Numbered from the stretch's first letter, positions 1-8,666 are shown. The stretch: DNA of 64,000 bases from Corallium rubrum (GCA_964035015.1 CAXIUP010000033.1:1-64000), one strand, 5' to 3'. Translations and numbers: made by a program. The notes: a model not told the origin generated them from the sequence alone.

Positions 1-209
1 GAAGGAAGGAAGGAAGGAAGGAAGGAAGGAAGGAAGGGAAGGAAGGAAGGAAGGAAGGAAGGAAGGAAGGAAGGAAGGAAGGAAGGAAGAAGGAAGGAAG
101 GAAGGAAGGAAGGAAGGAAGGAAGGAAGGAAGGAAGGAAGGAAGGAAGGAAGGAAGGAAGGAAGGGAGGGAGGGAGGGAGGGAGGGAGGGAAGAGGAAGC
201 AAGCAATCA

Positions 210-244
<35 letters not shown>

Positions 245-470
245 CAGCCAGCCAGCCAGCCAGCCAGGGAGGGAGGGAGGAAGGAAGGAAGGAAGGAAGG
301 AAGGAAGGAAGGAAGGAAGGAAGGAAGGAAGGAAGGAAGGAAGGAAGGAAGGAAGGAAGGAAGGAAGGAAGGAAGGAAGGAAGGAAGGAAGGAAGGAAGG
401 AAGGAAGCAAGCAAGCAAGGAAGAAAGCAAGGAAGGAAGGAAGCAAGGAAGGAAGCAAGGAAGGAAGGAT
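1..470. repeat. GGAA-type microsatellite tract
   Basis: Almost pure GGAA tetranucleotides, with short islands of GGGA (about 174-191), GCAC (about 210-243), GCCA (about 243-267) and GCAA (about 406-420). The open frame on the minus strand (Leu-Pro-Ser repeats) is only a translation of this repeat. It lies in the intron upstream of the first visible TRPA exon. Confidence 0.97.
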
Positions 471-695
471 CACCACCCATCGTCGACCATCATGCATAAT
501 CAATCATCACCATGCATAATCACCCACAATCACTACCATCATCATGCACCATCACCCACCATCATCATCACCACAACCAAACAGGAGTGCGTCGTGAGAA
601 AAAAGATACTTAATCACTCATGTGATAATGCATTTAACCCTTCGGCCTCCAAGCAACAACTAAAATACTCCAAACTTCCTATTCTTTTTTTTTAG
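471..695 (+). other. Intron end with CAT/CAC-rich low-complexity DNA and splice acceptor
   Basis: A CATCATCACC-rich low-complexity stretch runs to about 580. The segment ends with a strong polypyrimidine tract (nine T in a row) and an AG at 694-695. This is the acceptor used to start the first visible TRPA exon. No coding sequence is recognised here. Confidence 0.7.
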
Positions 696-929
696 TTAAT
701 CCATACCAAGCGGGAATACTTTCTCCATTTTACGGGCTATTCTGAAATGATGATGTACATATGTGTATTCATCTTTCTTCCGTACACCGAGAAGAGCAAT
801 CGTCAGTGGCAAGCAGGAGCAATCGCCGTATTTCTCGCATATATCAATTTTATTTGTTTCTTAAAAAGGGTTCCAGGCCTTGGAAACTACATCATGATGA
901 CCAAGAAGATATTGGTTAGGTTTTTAAAG
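696..929 (+). CDS. TRPA: TRPA-family cation channel, exon covering S3-S4 and the S4-S5 linker (partial gene)
   Basis: This 78-codon exon starts after the acceptor AG at 694-695 and ends at the donor AAG|GTACAG (GT at 930-931). Both ends are phase 0. It encodes a hydrophobic segment (MMMYICVFIFLP), then NRQWQAGAIAVFLAYINF and FLKRVPGLGNYIMMTKKIL. These match the TRPA S3 end, the W-Q-x-GA-x-AVFLA S4 region and the amphipathic S4-S5 linker, as I remember the family. TRPA proteins are plasma-membrane, Ca2+-permeable channels gated by chemical or thermal stimuli. The ankyrin repeats and S1-S2 should lie upstream of the window. Joining this exon to the next one (1566) in phase 0 gives the expected linker-to-S5 continuity. 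A start at the internal Met codons (747 on) would ignore the good acceptor and is not preferred. Confidence 0.85.
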
Positions 930-1565
930 GTACAGAAATCAAATCACTTTTTACCAAGTCAAGTCATTGACTCAGACTCAACTCGTAACCCGACTCGTGA
1001 TATCTGCGTGTGTAGTGTGACGTGTGTGATATGGTGCGACGTGTGGTAGGAGTGACGTGTGTGGCATGGTGTGACGAGTGTGTGGTATGGTGTGACGAGT
1101 GTGTGGTATGGTGTGACGAGTGTGTGGTATGGTGTGACGAGAGTGTGGTATGGTGTGACGAGAGTGTGGTATGGTGCGACGAGAGTGTGGTATGGTGTGA
1201 CGAATGTGGTATGGTATGATGAGTGTGGTATGGTAGGACGAGTGTGGTATGGTATGACGAGTGTGGTACGAGTGGCATGTGCGGTATGGTGTGACGTGTG
1301 GTATACGTGGTGTGAGGTGTGAGGTGTGACATGTGTAGTGTGGTGTAACGTGGGTAGTGTGGTGTTGTGTCATGTGTGCTTTGGTGTGACATGTGTGATG
1401 TAACGTGGTGGTGTGACGTGTGTGGCGCTACGTGTGTAAAGGTTATGCGGTGCGGACTGGTAGTCGTGTGTGTATTAAATGCATTCATGTGTGCTTATCT
1501 ACATACTAATTTTGTTACATACGCCGAAGACTAGAATTAATGTAACTAACACTGCTTCTTCTTAG
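930..1565 (+). repeat. TRPA intron with a GTGTGGTATGGTGTGACGA minisatellite
   Basis: The intron runs between the donor at 930 and the acceptor TTCTTCTTAG ending at 1565. About 1010-1450 holds a degenerate minisatellite of roughly 19-20 bp units (core TGTGGTATGGTGTGACGA), cleanest at 1060-1200 and decaying to both sides. Open frames on both strands (Cys-Asp-Glu on plus, His-Thr on minus) are translations of this repeat, not genes. Confidence 0.85.
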
Positions 1566-1874
1566 GTATTTATTCCACTCAGTTTCTTCGTCATGGCGTT
1601 TGCAATGACCTTCTTCGTGTTGCTTCACGACAAACAAGGTTTCGAGAATATTATCCGAGCATTTGTAACATCGTTCGCCATGATGGTTGGGGAGGTTGAT
1701 TACCGCGATATATTTCTGGAGAAAACTGGCAGCAATTTCGTTTTGGTCATAATTTTCTTGGTGATATTCCTGGTTCTAATGACCATTCTTCTCATGAACC
1801 TGCTCACGGGTCTGGCCGTTGGAGATACTGGCGAGATCTTAAGAAGATCCATGACAGAAAAAAGCATCCAGGAG
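1566..1874 (+). CDS. TRPA: TRPA-family cation channel, exon covering S5, pore and S6
   Basis: This 103-codon exon is phase 0 at both ends. The acceptor AG is at 1564-1565 and the donor GAG|GTATAC has GT at 1875-1876. It begins V-F-I-P-L-S-F-F, which continues the S4-S5 linker of the previous exon into S5 (MAFAMTFFVLLHD). It then gives the pore helix and selectivity region FAMMVGEVDYRDIF, a long hydrophobic S6 and the family signature LMNLLTGLAVGD. The filter reads G-E-V-D-Y where vertebrate TRPA1 has an acidic G-D-I-N-Y, so the acidic filter position is kept as Glu. This is the strongest family evidence in the window. The exon is intact, and its S6 is followed by the start of the C-terminal cytosolic helix (RRSMTEKSIQE). 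Confidence 0.93.
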
Positions 1875-1892
1875 GTATACAGTTATTTCAAT

Positions 1893-1963
1893 AAACAATA
1901 ATCGAAATATAGTAAGGTTAGATATACTGCTGAAACCATAGTCAATCGAGATATGGTCTGCAA
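1893..1963 (+). repeat. Fragment of the palindromic repeat family, followed by one arm of a short inverted repeat
   Basis: AATCGAAATATAGTAAGGTT (from about 1901) is the outer arm sequence of the palindromic family present at 8.7, 22.3 and 30.2 kb. Immediately after it, about 1937-1963 is the near-perfect reverse complement of about 2210-2236 (core CAGACCATATCTCG). That forms a roughly 300-bp inverted structure at the 5' edge of the LINE remnant. Confidence 0.6.
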
Positions 1964-2196
1964 GCTCAGCTAAAGTCTTTGGTATCTTTTTGTTCGCCTT
2001 TATGCATTTTTGTGCACGGTGCCCGGTCACTGAGCATATCGTATTTTAGTATAATGAACGAATTGTCCAATAGCAACGTTTCAGTTCAATCACTCAACCG
2101 TACTATTTAAATATTAATCAACCTGAAACAAAGGATGTGCACGGTGTAAGGTACGGTTCAACATAAAATCACAGCTCATTATGGGCGCTTTGAAGT

Positions 2197-2591
2197 TTGT
2201 CGAGTTTCCAGACCATATCTCGTTTGACTATGCTGAAAAAGAGAACGTATGTGACACCAGTTCTTCAGCAGCTATGCTGGCTTCCAATAAGCTATATGTT
2301 AAAGTTCAGGGATGCTGTAATGGCATTTAAATGCATGAACGGATTGGCGCCATCATACTTATGTGACAAATTCATAACAAGATCAGAAATACACAACGCC
2401 AACACAAAACATAACAATAAATTATATATTCCAATCTCTAAATCAGCTTCTGGTCAACGAACATTTTTGTATCGTGCAGTGGTTCTGTGGAATGAGCTTC
2501 CGGACAGCATTAAGAACAGTGAAAATCGATCTTATTCATTTTAAATCTGAGTATAAACGTATTTTATTAAAAGATTTTTTAGATACCCCTA
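2197..2591 (+). pseudogene. 3' end of a non-LTR retrotransposon ORF2 (C-terminal RT-associated domain), truncated and frameshifted
   Basis: The translation contains VTPVLQQLCWLPI, FKCMNGLAPSYL and an LWNELPDSIK-type motif. This is the conserved region C-terminal to the reverse transcriptase of CR1/Jockey-like LINEs (HITPVLxxLHWLPV ... FKxLNGLAPxYL ... WNxLPxxIR). The frame breaks at about 2540 by a single-base shift; the shifted frame continues with LINE-like residues (SEYKRILLKDFL) up to the Polinton insertion at 2592. The rest of the 3' UTR resumes at 8507. The 5' part (endonuclease and most of the RT) is missing, as usual for a 5'-truncated LINE. It is a different family from the full-length LINE at 11-16 kb. 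Confidence 0.8.
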
Positions 2592-4033
2592 AGTAGTGAT
2601 ACCCCCCATATAGCGCCCAAAGGGATGCCGCCTCATTAAATATTCAACTTATTATTTATTCCTTCTCCTGTGGGACCTCCGAACCCTAATCTCATTATGC
2701 ATACGTCATTATTTCTCATGCTCCTTTGGGACATAGTAACCCTAACTTTCCCCCCTAAACCCTGGCTGTTACTTAACCGCCCTGGTATTCACTACGTCAT
2801 ATATTCAACTTATTATTTATTCGTTCTCAGGCTCCTTTGGGACGTCGTAACCCTAACTTTCCCCCCTAAACCCTGGCTGTTGCTTAACCCCCTGGTATTC
2901 ACTACGTCATTCCCGATTGGTCTCCGACTGATTTCCGAAGTTACGTAAAAGACGCTAGACTTATTTCTTTATAACTAATAGAAACCAACTTTCATTTAAA
3001 CCCTTAACCCTACTCATAGCCAACACTTGTGGGACACGTAAACGCACGGAGCATGCGTACAGTAAACTTTAACAAACTAGACGTTCTTCACAAGGAACTA
3101 AAGAGAAATTGATAGAGGCACTTTATATTTTTTATCTGAAACCTTGTCTCGATGAGTATAGAGAGTTTTGAGCAGTCTAAGTGTCTGAATTGGCAGAGCT
3201 CGTATAGACTTAGATTAATAGCATATAATGAATATTATATTAGGTTTAGAACCTAAATATTCAATCACCCTAGAATCATTCCTAACTATACCTTTGTTTA
3301 TAAGTGAAGAAATCGTAAGTAGAACTTAAGATTTTAGACAAGGATTCAATTCGAAAAGCCGTAGGAGCCATTTTAAGTGACGGTATATAAACGAAATATT
3401 ATTTGGCGTCAGGATGGATCAGTGCACACATAGCTGCAGTGATATTTGAATATTTATCCTCAGTGCACGTGCAGGAGACAAAAGAAAAACTCATTAGGGG
3501 CAATTAAGAGTTTAAGCGCTTGGGCAGGTCTAGGCGAGAAAGTCATTAGCGTGCATTTTGCATAAGACAGAATTCACAATAAACAGTTTAAAATATTTAT
3601 TTCGGCATTGGCTTAAACTTACACATATCAAAACAAATTACGGTTGCATATAAAAAAGTTTTAGTAAGGTCTGCTTCTTAGATTATATTTAGGTGTTTTT
3701 ATTTTAAAAGTAGCATGATAATCTTTCTTGTCCTCTGATGATAATTGAGACACATCTTCTTTTGTCATGGGTAAATATTTTGATCTAGTCATCATTACAT
3801 GGTGTTCATACTCTTCTCTTTCATCCGGAGTCATCTTTGCCAAGTCTTTCTCTGTCGGGTCGCCCAAAGTTTCCCAGTTATAAAAGAAATTATGTTTAAG
3901 CGTCGGTTGTTCAACGGTAGGAGGCGGTGTTACAAAATAGGTTTTAGGTGTAGCAGGGAAACCCCACGGAAGATCGTCAGTTTCTTGCTTTATCTCCGGT
4001 GTCAAATTTGGTGTATTTTTCCGAGTTTGAAGA
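2592..4033 (+). repeat. Left terminal inverted repeat of the Polinton (about 1.44 kb)
   Basis: This is near-identical to the reverse complement of 6874-8506 minus the 181-bp insertion on the right. It contains two to three direct sub-repeats of about 100-120 bp (core CTCCTTTGGGAC ... AACCCTAACTTTCCCCCC) at about 2680-2930. Its inner boundary lies within the ATPase coding sequence, at the shared CTTCAAACTCGG (reverse complement at about 4020-4033). A few single-base differences between the arms are visible, for example around 3080 against 8018. Confidence 0.9.
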
Positions 4034-4991
4034 CTAGCCAGAGGTTGAGACTGATTTTGCAGTTGGTTTTGAAACGTCAGAAAACGTCCTAGCTGATTGG
4101 AGTAAAGTGTGCTCTTTTCGTCAGGTGTTAACTGTGACGCTTGTACAATATCTTGCATTTTTTGTTCTGTATTGTACATGACATTAACGATCGGAGGTAA
4201 TTGATAGGATTGCTTTTGTATGAAACTACCCAGCTGTTGCTGCAGGCTGGAGCTATTTTCGCCAGGTAGAACATTGGTCTTGAGGCGGTGATCGTCGTCC
4301 GTAGTCGGCTTTAGATCAAGCATTAAATAACCATGAGGGCGACTTGTGGCCTCCTCATAACTCTTCATAAATTCATGGACATGACCTGGGTTCACCTGCC
4401 GTGCCAAGACAGAAATTTGTTGCTTATCCCTTGGAGACTTGAATAGTACGATATAGTGTGCGTTGAGGCTGATGTTTCTGGTTTCTTTGCCTTGATGAAA
4501 TATATTCTGAACAATATAGATCACGGAGAGATTCCTGTGATGACTACCTTTAGTAAATAGACTAGCAATACGTTTATCTCCCCCAGATTGAGCCATAAGA
4601 TCATCGAGGACGATCAGGTTACGTTGAGAGACATCAAGAAAATTATCAGAGTCAATGTCGGAAGGTATGCCCTCGTAGAATTCGATGCCTGGTATTGTCT
4701 TGATCATTTCTAAATACATGGGCTGCCATTGTCCATAACACCAAATGATACGTTCGGGAGGAGGATTAATCGTAGTTTGGCGTTTTCCAGAAGCGTTTTC
4801 ACCCATACTGTTTTACCACTCTGTGTGCATCCAGCGACAATGCAAGTAAATGGATGCTGCATGACTGTTGCTCCATTGATAACTGAGGAAACATGCCCTG
4901 TATCACTTTCCTGATGGGAATTTTTAATATGGCGTTGAAGATTGCCTCTTGTCGAAAACATTTTTTCACAAGTGTTACAGATGTACGACAT
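3661..4991 (-). pseudogene. Polinton packaging ATPase with an N-terminal C2H2 zinc finger, broken by one frameshift
   Basis: Two overlapping minus-strand frames (4710-4991 and 3661-4806) together cover one gene. The upstream frame starts at ATG 4991 and has a C2H2 finger (C-x2-C-x12-H-x4-H, about residues 6-27), then a Walker A loop GCTQSGKT. The downstream frame continues with the rest of the NTPase: Walker B LIVLDDLM, and conserved SLFTKGSHHRN and IYIVQN-type segments as in the A32/FtsK-HerA-like DNA-packaging ATPases of Polintons and adintoviruses. A Pro-rich C-terminal tail ends in RSRPY. One single-base indel near 4790-4800, shortly after Walker A, separates the frames. The role in the family is to pump DNA into capsids. 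The last 114 codons are duplicated at 6904-7248. Lesions are described but not repaired here. Confidence 0.85.
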
Positions 4992-5039
4992 GTTCACTCT
5001 TTGACGTTTAGGAGTAAAATGATTGTTTCAAAGCATATT

Positions 5040-5725
5040 CGGACAATTTATTTCAATTTCCTCCCTATTTCTATTTCCTTTTATCTTCCTCTTATCTTCC
5101 CCATATCTTCCTTATCTTCCTCTTATCTTCCACTTATCTTCCTCTTATCTTCCACTTATCTTCCTCTTATCTTCCTTATCTTCCTTATCTTCCTTATCTT
5201 CCACTTATCTTCCTCTTATCTTCCTCTTATCTTCCTCTAATCTTTCTCTTATCTTCCTTATCTTCCCCTTATCTTCCTTATCTTCCACTTATCTTCCTCT
5301 TATCTTCCTCTTATCTTCCTCTTATCTTCCCTTTATCTTCCCTTTATCTTCCTTATCTTCCTCTTATCTTCCACTTATCTTCCTTATCTTCCTTATCTTC
5401 CTCTTATCTTCCCTTTATCTTCCCCTTATCTTCCTTATCTTCCTCTTATCTTCCTCTTATCTTCCTCTTATCTTCCTCTTATCTTCCCCTTATCTTCCTT
5501 AGCTTCCTCTTATCTTCCACTTATCTTCCTATTATCTTCCTTATCTTCCTTTTATCTTCCTCTTATCTTCCTCTTATCTTCCCTTTATCTTCCCATATAT
5601 TTTCCTTATTTTCCTCTTATCTTCCCTATATCTTCCCTTTATCCTCCCTTTATCTTCCTTATCTTCCTTATCTTCCTCTTATCTTCCCCTTATCTTCCTT
5701 ATCTTCCTCTTACCGGCCTTATTTC
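5040..5725 (+). repeat. TTATCTTCCTC minisatellite in the middle of the Polinton
   Basis: About 680 bp of units of 9-12 bp built on TTATCTTCC, with variable CTC/CC/A linkers. One strand is strongly pyrimidine-rich. Open frames (Leu-Ser-Ser-Tyr-Leu-Pro repeats) are translations of the repeat. It separates the minus-strand ATPase from the plus-strand small genes, the place where most of the element's core genes would be expected. Confidence 0.95.
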
Positions 5726-5831
5726 CCCATTTTTCAGTCCCAGACCCCTCAAGGATATCTGTCACAAATTCAAAATATATAGGTATGCTCTGGCGGAATT
5801 CAATCATTTGCAACCTTACTTTCATTGAGTG

Positions 5832-6149
5832 ATGTTCAACAACGAACAGAGAGCATTTCTTCAGTTTGTGTGTCTTTCAAAACCGGTACAACAGCGAGCT
5901 GTTTTGGAGTCCGCGAGCCCTGAGCAGGTTCGATGTATATGCGAGTGTGCGCATAATTTATGGCAAATGCACTACGAATTACCTCGTCAGGTGATTGAAA
6001 CACTTATCCCTTACCAGGACGATCTACACATTTTGGTTGACCCCCGACAAAGTTTTAGACGAAAACAGAAAACACTGGTTCAAAACGGTGAAGGATTTCT
6101 AAGCCTGTTACTTGGTCCTGTTTTAGAAGGACTCGCAGAAATGGTATAA
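5832..6149 (+). CDS. Small Polinton-encoded protein (105 aa) of unknown function
   Basis: This is an intact frame from ATG 5832 (a GTG three bases upstream is not needed) to TAA at 6147-6149. The N-terminal half is helical with the pattern RAFLQFVCL...QQRAVLESASPEQVRCI. The middle is basic (RRKQKT), and the C-terminus is a hydrophobic GFLSLLLGPVLEGLAE segment. A helical ATPEQ-like half, a basic centre and a GGFL-type hydrophobic tail are familiar to me from small proteins of invertebrate Polinton/adintovirus-like elements, possibly a core or membrane-active virion protein. That assignment is memory-based inference. It lies 44 bp upstream of the next gene on the same strand, so the two may be co-transcribed. 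Confidence 0.6.
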   Translation: MFNNEQRAFLQFVCLSKPVQQRAVLESASPEQVRCICECAHNLWQMHYELPRQVIETLIPYQDDLHILVDPRQSFRRKQKTLVQNGEGFLSLLLGPVLEGLAEMV

Positions 6150-6193
6150 AAGAACTAAAAGTTGCTACGATAGTCAGTTTAAGCGTGAACATC

Positions 6194-6865
6194 ATGGAAG
6201 AAACAAGTCTCGCTAATTATCGCGTCCAACAAATAATATCACATTTACACTACGAAATCGATGAAGAGAAAGTGTCTTCTCTGCTAAACAGTTTGCTGAT
6301 ATCCCATAATCTTCTCACGTGGAATTCAAGAGGGGAAATAGTATATAATGGAAAAACTATATCAAGAAAAAATATCACTGATTTGATAGAATATTGTCTA
6401 ACAGAATACGATGCCAAGATTCCCGAGCCCCTTGGTTTAGATATTTTTGTTAAAGGACTAGCAAATTTGAAAATTGATAAAAGTCTCATTGAAAATGTTC
6501 AAGTTTTGACCATGCTGGCACGTCACGAACATCAAGAGCCGGAATCCGAAAGCGAAGACGAAGAAACTGACTCCGAAACTGAACAAGAAGAGTCGGACGG
6601 GGAGCAACGGAGTGGAGAGGACTCGGTAAGAAATGAAGAACTTACTGGAGAATGTGAACACTGTCAAAGTATTGCACGTGTTGTATATTTACTTCAGTGT
6701 CCTAAATGTTCATGGAAAGATTTCTATCAGGATAACAATCATCATTGTAAATTATGTAACTTAGGATCTCCCTTATCTTTTTTACATTCAATTGGTTTCT
6801 GTACTGCGTGTCCCAAGGCATATATTACCGATGGAGTTAATGAAAATAATTTTGAACAGAAATAA
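6194..6865 (+). CDS. Acidic protein with four CxxC motifs (223 aa), unknown function
   Basis: This is an intact frame from ATG 6194 to TAA at 6863-6865. Residues 1-105 form an alpha/beta-looking domain with no recognised motif. About 110-148 is very acidic (runs of E, D and S such as ESESEDEETDSETEQEE). The C-terminal 75 residues carry four Cys pairs (CEHC, CPKC, CKLC, CTAC) plus nearby His, enough ligands for two zinc sites in a ribbon- or treble-clef-like arrangement. An acidic region next to a zinc module would suit a regulator of transcription or a protein that mimics nucleic acid, but I recognise no family. It sits between the 105-aa gene and the right inverted repeat. Confidence 0.6.
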   Translation: MEETSLANYRVQQIISHLHYEIDEEKVSSLLNSLLISHNLLTWNSRGEIVYNGKTISRKNITDLIEYCLTEYDAKIPEPLGLDIFVKGLANLKIDKSLIENVQVLTMLARHEHQEPESESEDEETDSETEQEESDGEQRSGEDSVRNEELTGECEHCQSIARVVYLLQCPKCSWKDFYQDNNHHCKLCNLGSPLSFLHSIGFCTACPKAYITDGVNENNFEQK

Positions 6866-6903
6866 AAATAGATAATCTTCAAACTCGGAAAAATACACCA
6901 AAT

Positions 6904-7248
6904 TTGACACCGGAGTTAAAGCAAGAAACTGACGATCTTCCGTGGGGTTTCCCTGCTACACCTAAAACCTATTTTGTAACACCGCCTCCTACCGTTGAAC
7001 AACCGACGCTTAAACATAATTTCTTTCATAACAGGGAAACTTTGGGCGACCCGACAGAGAAAGACTTGGCAAAGATGACTCCGGATGAAAGAGAAGAGTA
7101 TGAACACCATGTAATGATGACTAGATCAAAATATTTACCCATGACAAAAGAAGATGTGTCTCAATTATCATCAGAGGACAAGAAAGATTATCATGCTACT
7201 TTTAAAATAAAAACACCTAAATATAATCTAAGAAGCAGACCTTACTAA
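6904..7248 (+). pseudogene. Duplicated C-terminal fragment of the Polinton ATPase gene
   Basis: A 114-codon plus-strand frame ending in the same RSRPY C-terminus as the ATPase at 3661. It differs by only a few substitutions (for example N/H and W/R around the FFYNWE / FFHNRE position). It lacks the zinc finger and both Walker motifs, so it cannot be a working ATPase. It exists because the terminal inverted repeat extends into the gene. The 226-aa gene ends 38 bp upstream. Confidence 0.85.
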
Positions 7249-7297
7249 AACTTTTTTTATATGCAACCGTAATTTGTTTTGATATGTGTAAGTTTAA

Positions 7298-7478
7298 GCC
7301 TGGTTTTCATATGTCGCCGATCGTCGCCGACCCATGATTTAGATGCATGTTAAGTAAAAGAATAAAAGCACTGCTTTTCTGCATTGTTCTTTATTACTTA
7401 ACATGCTGCTGCACTTCCCGTTTTAACATGCATCTAAATCACAAATCGCCGACGATCGGCGACATATGAAAACCAGGC
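7298..7478. mobile_element. 181-bp MITE with TTTAA target duplication
   Basis: Starts GCCTGGTTTTCATATG and ends with the reverse complement CATATGAAAACCAGGC. It is flanked by TTTAA at 7293-7297 and 7479-7483. The empty site is visible in the left Polinton arm (GGCATTGGCTTAAACTTAC near 3604-3622, reverse complement). Inner sequence GTCGCCGA...TCGGCGAC extends the palindrome. The termini resemble the element at 19100-19253 (GCCGGTTTTCC). Confidence 0.88.
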
Positions 7479-8506
7479 TTTAAGCCAATGCCGAAATAAA
7501 TATTTTAAACTGTTTATTGTGAATTCTGTCTTATGCAAAATGCACGCTAATGACTTTCTCGCCTAGACCTGCCTAAGCGCTTAATCTCTTAATTGCCCCT
7601 AATGAGTTTTTCTTTTGTCTCCTGCACGTGCACTGAGGATAAATATTCAAATATCACTGCAGCTATGTGTGCACTGATCCATCCTGACGCCAAATAATAT
7701 TTCGTTTACATACCGTCACTGAAAATAGCTCCTACGGCTTTTCGAATTGAATCCTCGTCTAAAATCTTAAGTTCTACTTACGATTTCTTCACTTATAAAC
7801 AAAGGTATAGTTAGGAATGATTCTAGGGTGATTGAATATTTAGGTTCTAAACCTAATATAATATTCATTATATGCTATTAATCTAAGTCTATACGAGCTC
7901 TGCCAATTCAGACACTTAGACTGCTCAAAACTCTCTATACTCATCGAGACAAGGTTTCAGATAAAAAATATAAAGTGCCTCTATCAATTTCTCTTTAGTT
8001 CCTTGTGAAGAACGTCTATTTTGTTAAAGTTTACTGTACGCATGCTCCGTGCGTTTACGTGTCCCACAAGTGTTGGCTATGAGTAGGGTTAAGGGTTTAA
8101 ACGAAAGTTGGTTTCTATTAGTTATAAAGAAATAAGTCTAGCGTCTTTTACGTAACTTCGGAAATCAGTCGGAGACCAATCGGGAATGACGTAGTGAATA
8201 CCAGGGGGGTTAAGCGACAGCCAGGGTTTAGGGGGGAAAGTTAGGGTTACGACGTCCCAAAGGAGCCTGAGAATGAATAAATAATAAGTTGAATATATGA
8301 CGTAGTGAATACCAGGGGGGTTAAGTAACAGCCAGGGTTTAGGGGGGAAAGTTAGGGTTACTATGTCCCAAAGGAGCATGAGAAATAATGACGTATGCAT
8401 AATGAGATTAGGGTTAGGAGGTCCCACAGGAGAATGACTAAATAATAAGTTGAATATTTAATGAGGCGGCATCCCTTTGGGCGCTATATGGGGGGGTATC
8501 ACTACT

Positions 8507-8665
8507 CCCCTAGTTAATTAAATTTTTATTGATAAATTTTTATGACTGGATTGACTGTAATAATAACAGTATAATTTTGTATATTAGTTTAGTATATTAT
8601 AGTTTTTAACGTGTGATTAGATACTGAAAAGCCCTTTGGGGAGTATTTAATAAAGTATAATAATA
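8507..8665 (+). repeat. 3' UTR of the LINE remnant, continuing after the Polinton
   Basis: Directly after the second CCCCTA copy the LINE sequence resumes with an in-frame stop (AGT TAA). An AT-rich 3' UTR follows, ending GAAAAGCCCTTTGGGGAGTA and an ATAATA-type tail at about 8645-8665. Together with 2197-2591 it is one 5'-truncated LINE insertion interrupted by the Polinton. Confidence 0.7.
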
Positions 8666-8666
8666 A

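Larger units (their letters stand above)
2592..8506. mobile_element. Non-autonomous Polinton/Maverick (adintovirus-like) element, 5,915 bp
   Basis: The element begins AGTAGTGATACCCCCC at 2592 and ends with its reverse complement at 8506. Both sides are flanked by the 6-bp direct repeat CCCCTA (2586-2591 and 8507-8512). Termini starting AGT, 6-bp target duplications and long inverted repeats are Polinton hallmarks. Typical Polintons are 15-20 kb with a protein-primed DNA polymerase B, a retroviral-type integrase, a packaging ATPase, a protease and capsid genes. Here only the ATPase (frameshifted) and two small genes remain, so movement would need help in trans. The inverted repeats are 1.44 kb and include the 3' end of the ATPase gene on both sides. 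The element sits in the 3' UTR of a LINE remnant inside a TRPA intron. This is an old inactive copy of a virus-like element; no active gene set is present. Confidence 0.92.
6874..8506 (-). repeat. Right terminal inverted repeat of the Polinton, carrying an extra 181-bp insertion
   Basis: The reverse complement matches 2592-4033 closely. Its inner edge starts at the shared CTTCAAACTCGG at about 6876. The length difference from the left arm is accounted for by the MITE at 7298-7478 plus its 5-bp target duplication. The arm contains the duplicated ATPase 3' end (6904-7248). Confidence 0.9.

Noticed and set aside
2690-2930. CCCTAA/TAACCC words suggesting a telomeric repeat
   Set aside because: They occur in 100-120-bp sub-repeats of the Polinton terminal repeat, not as tandem hexamers, and are mirrored in the right arm.
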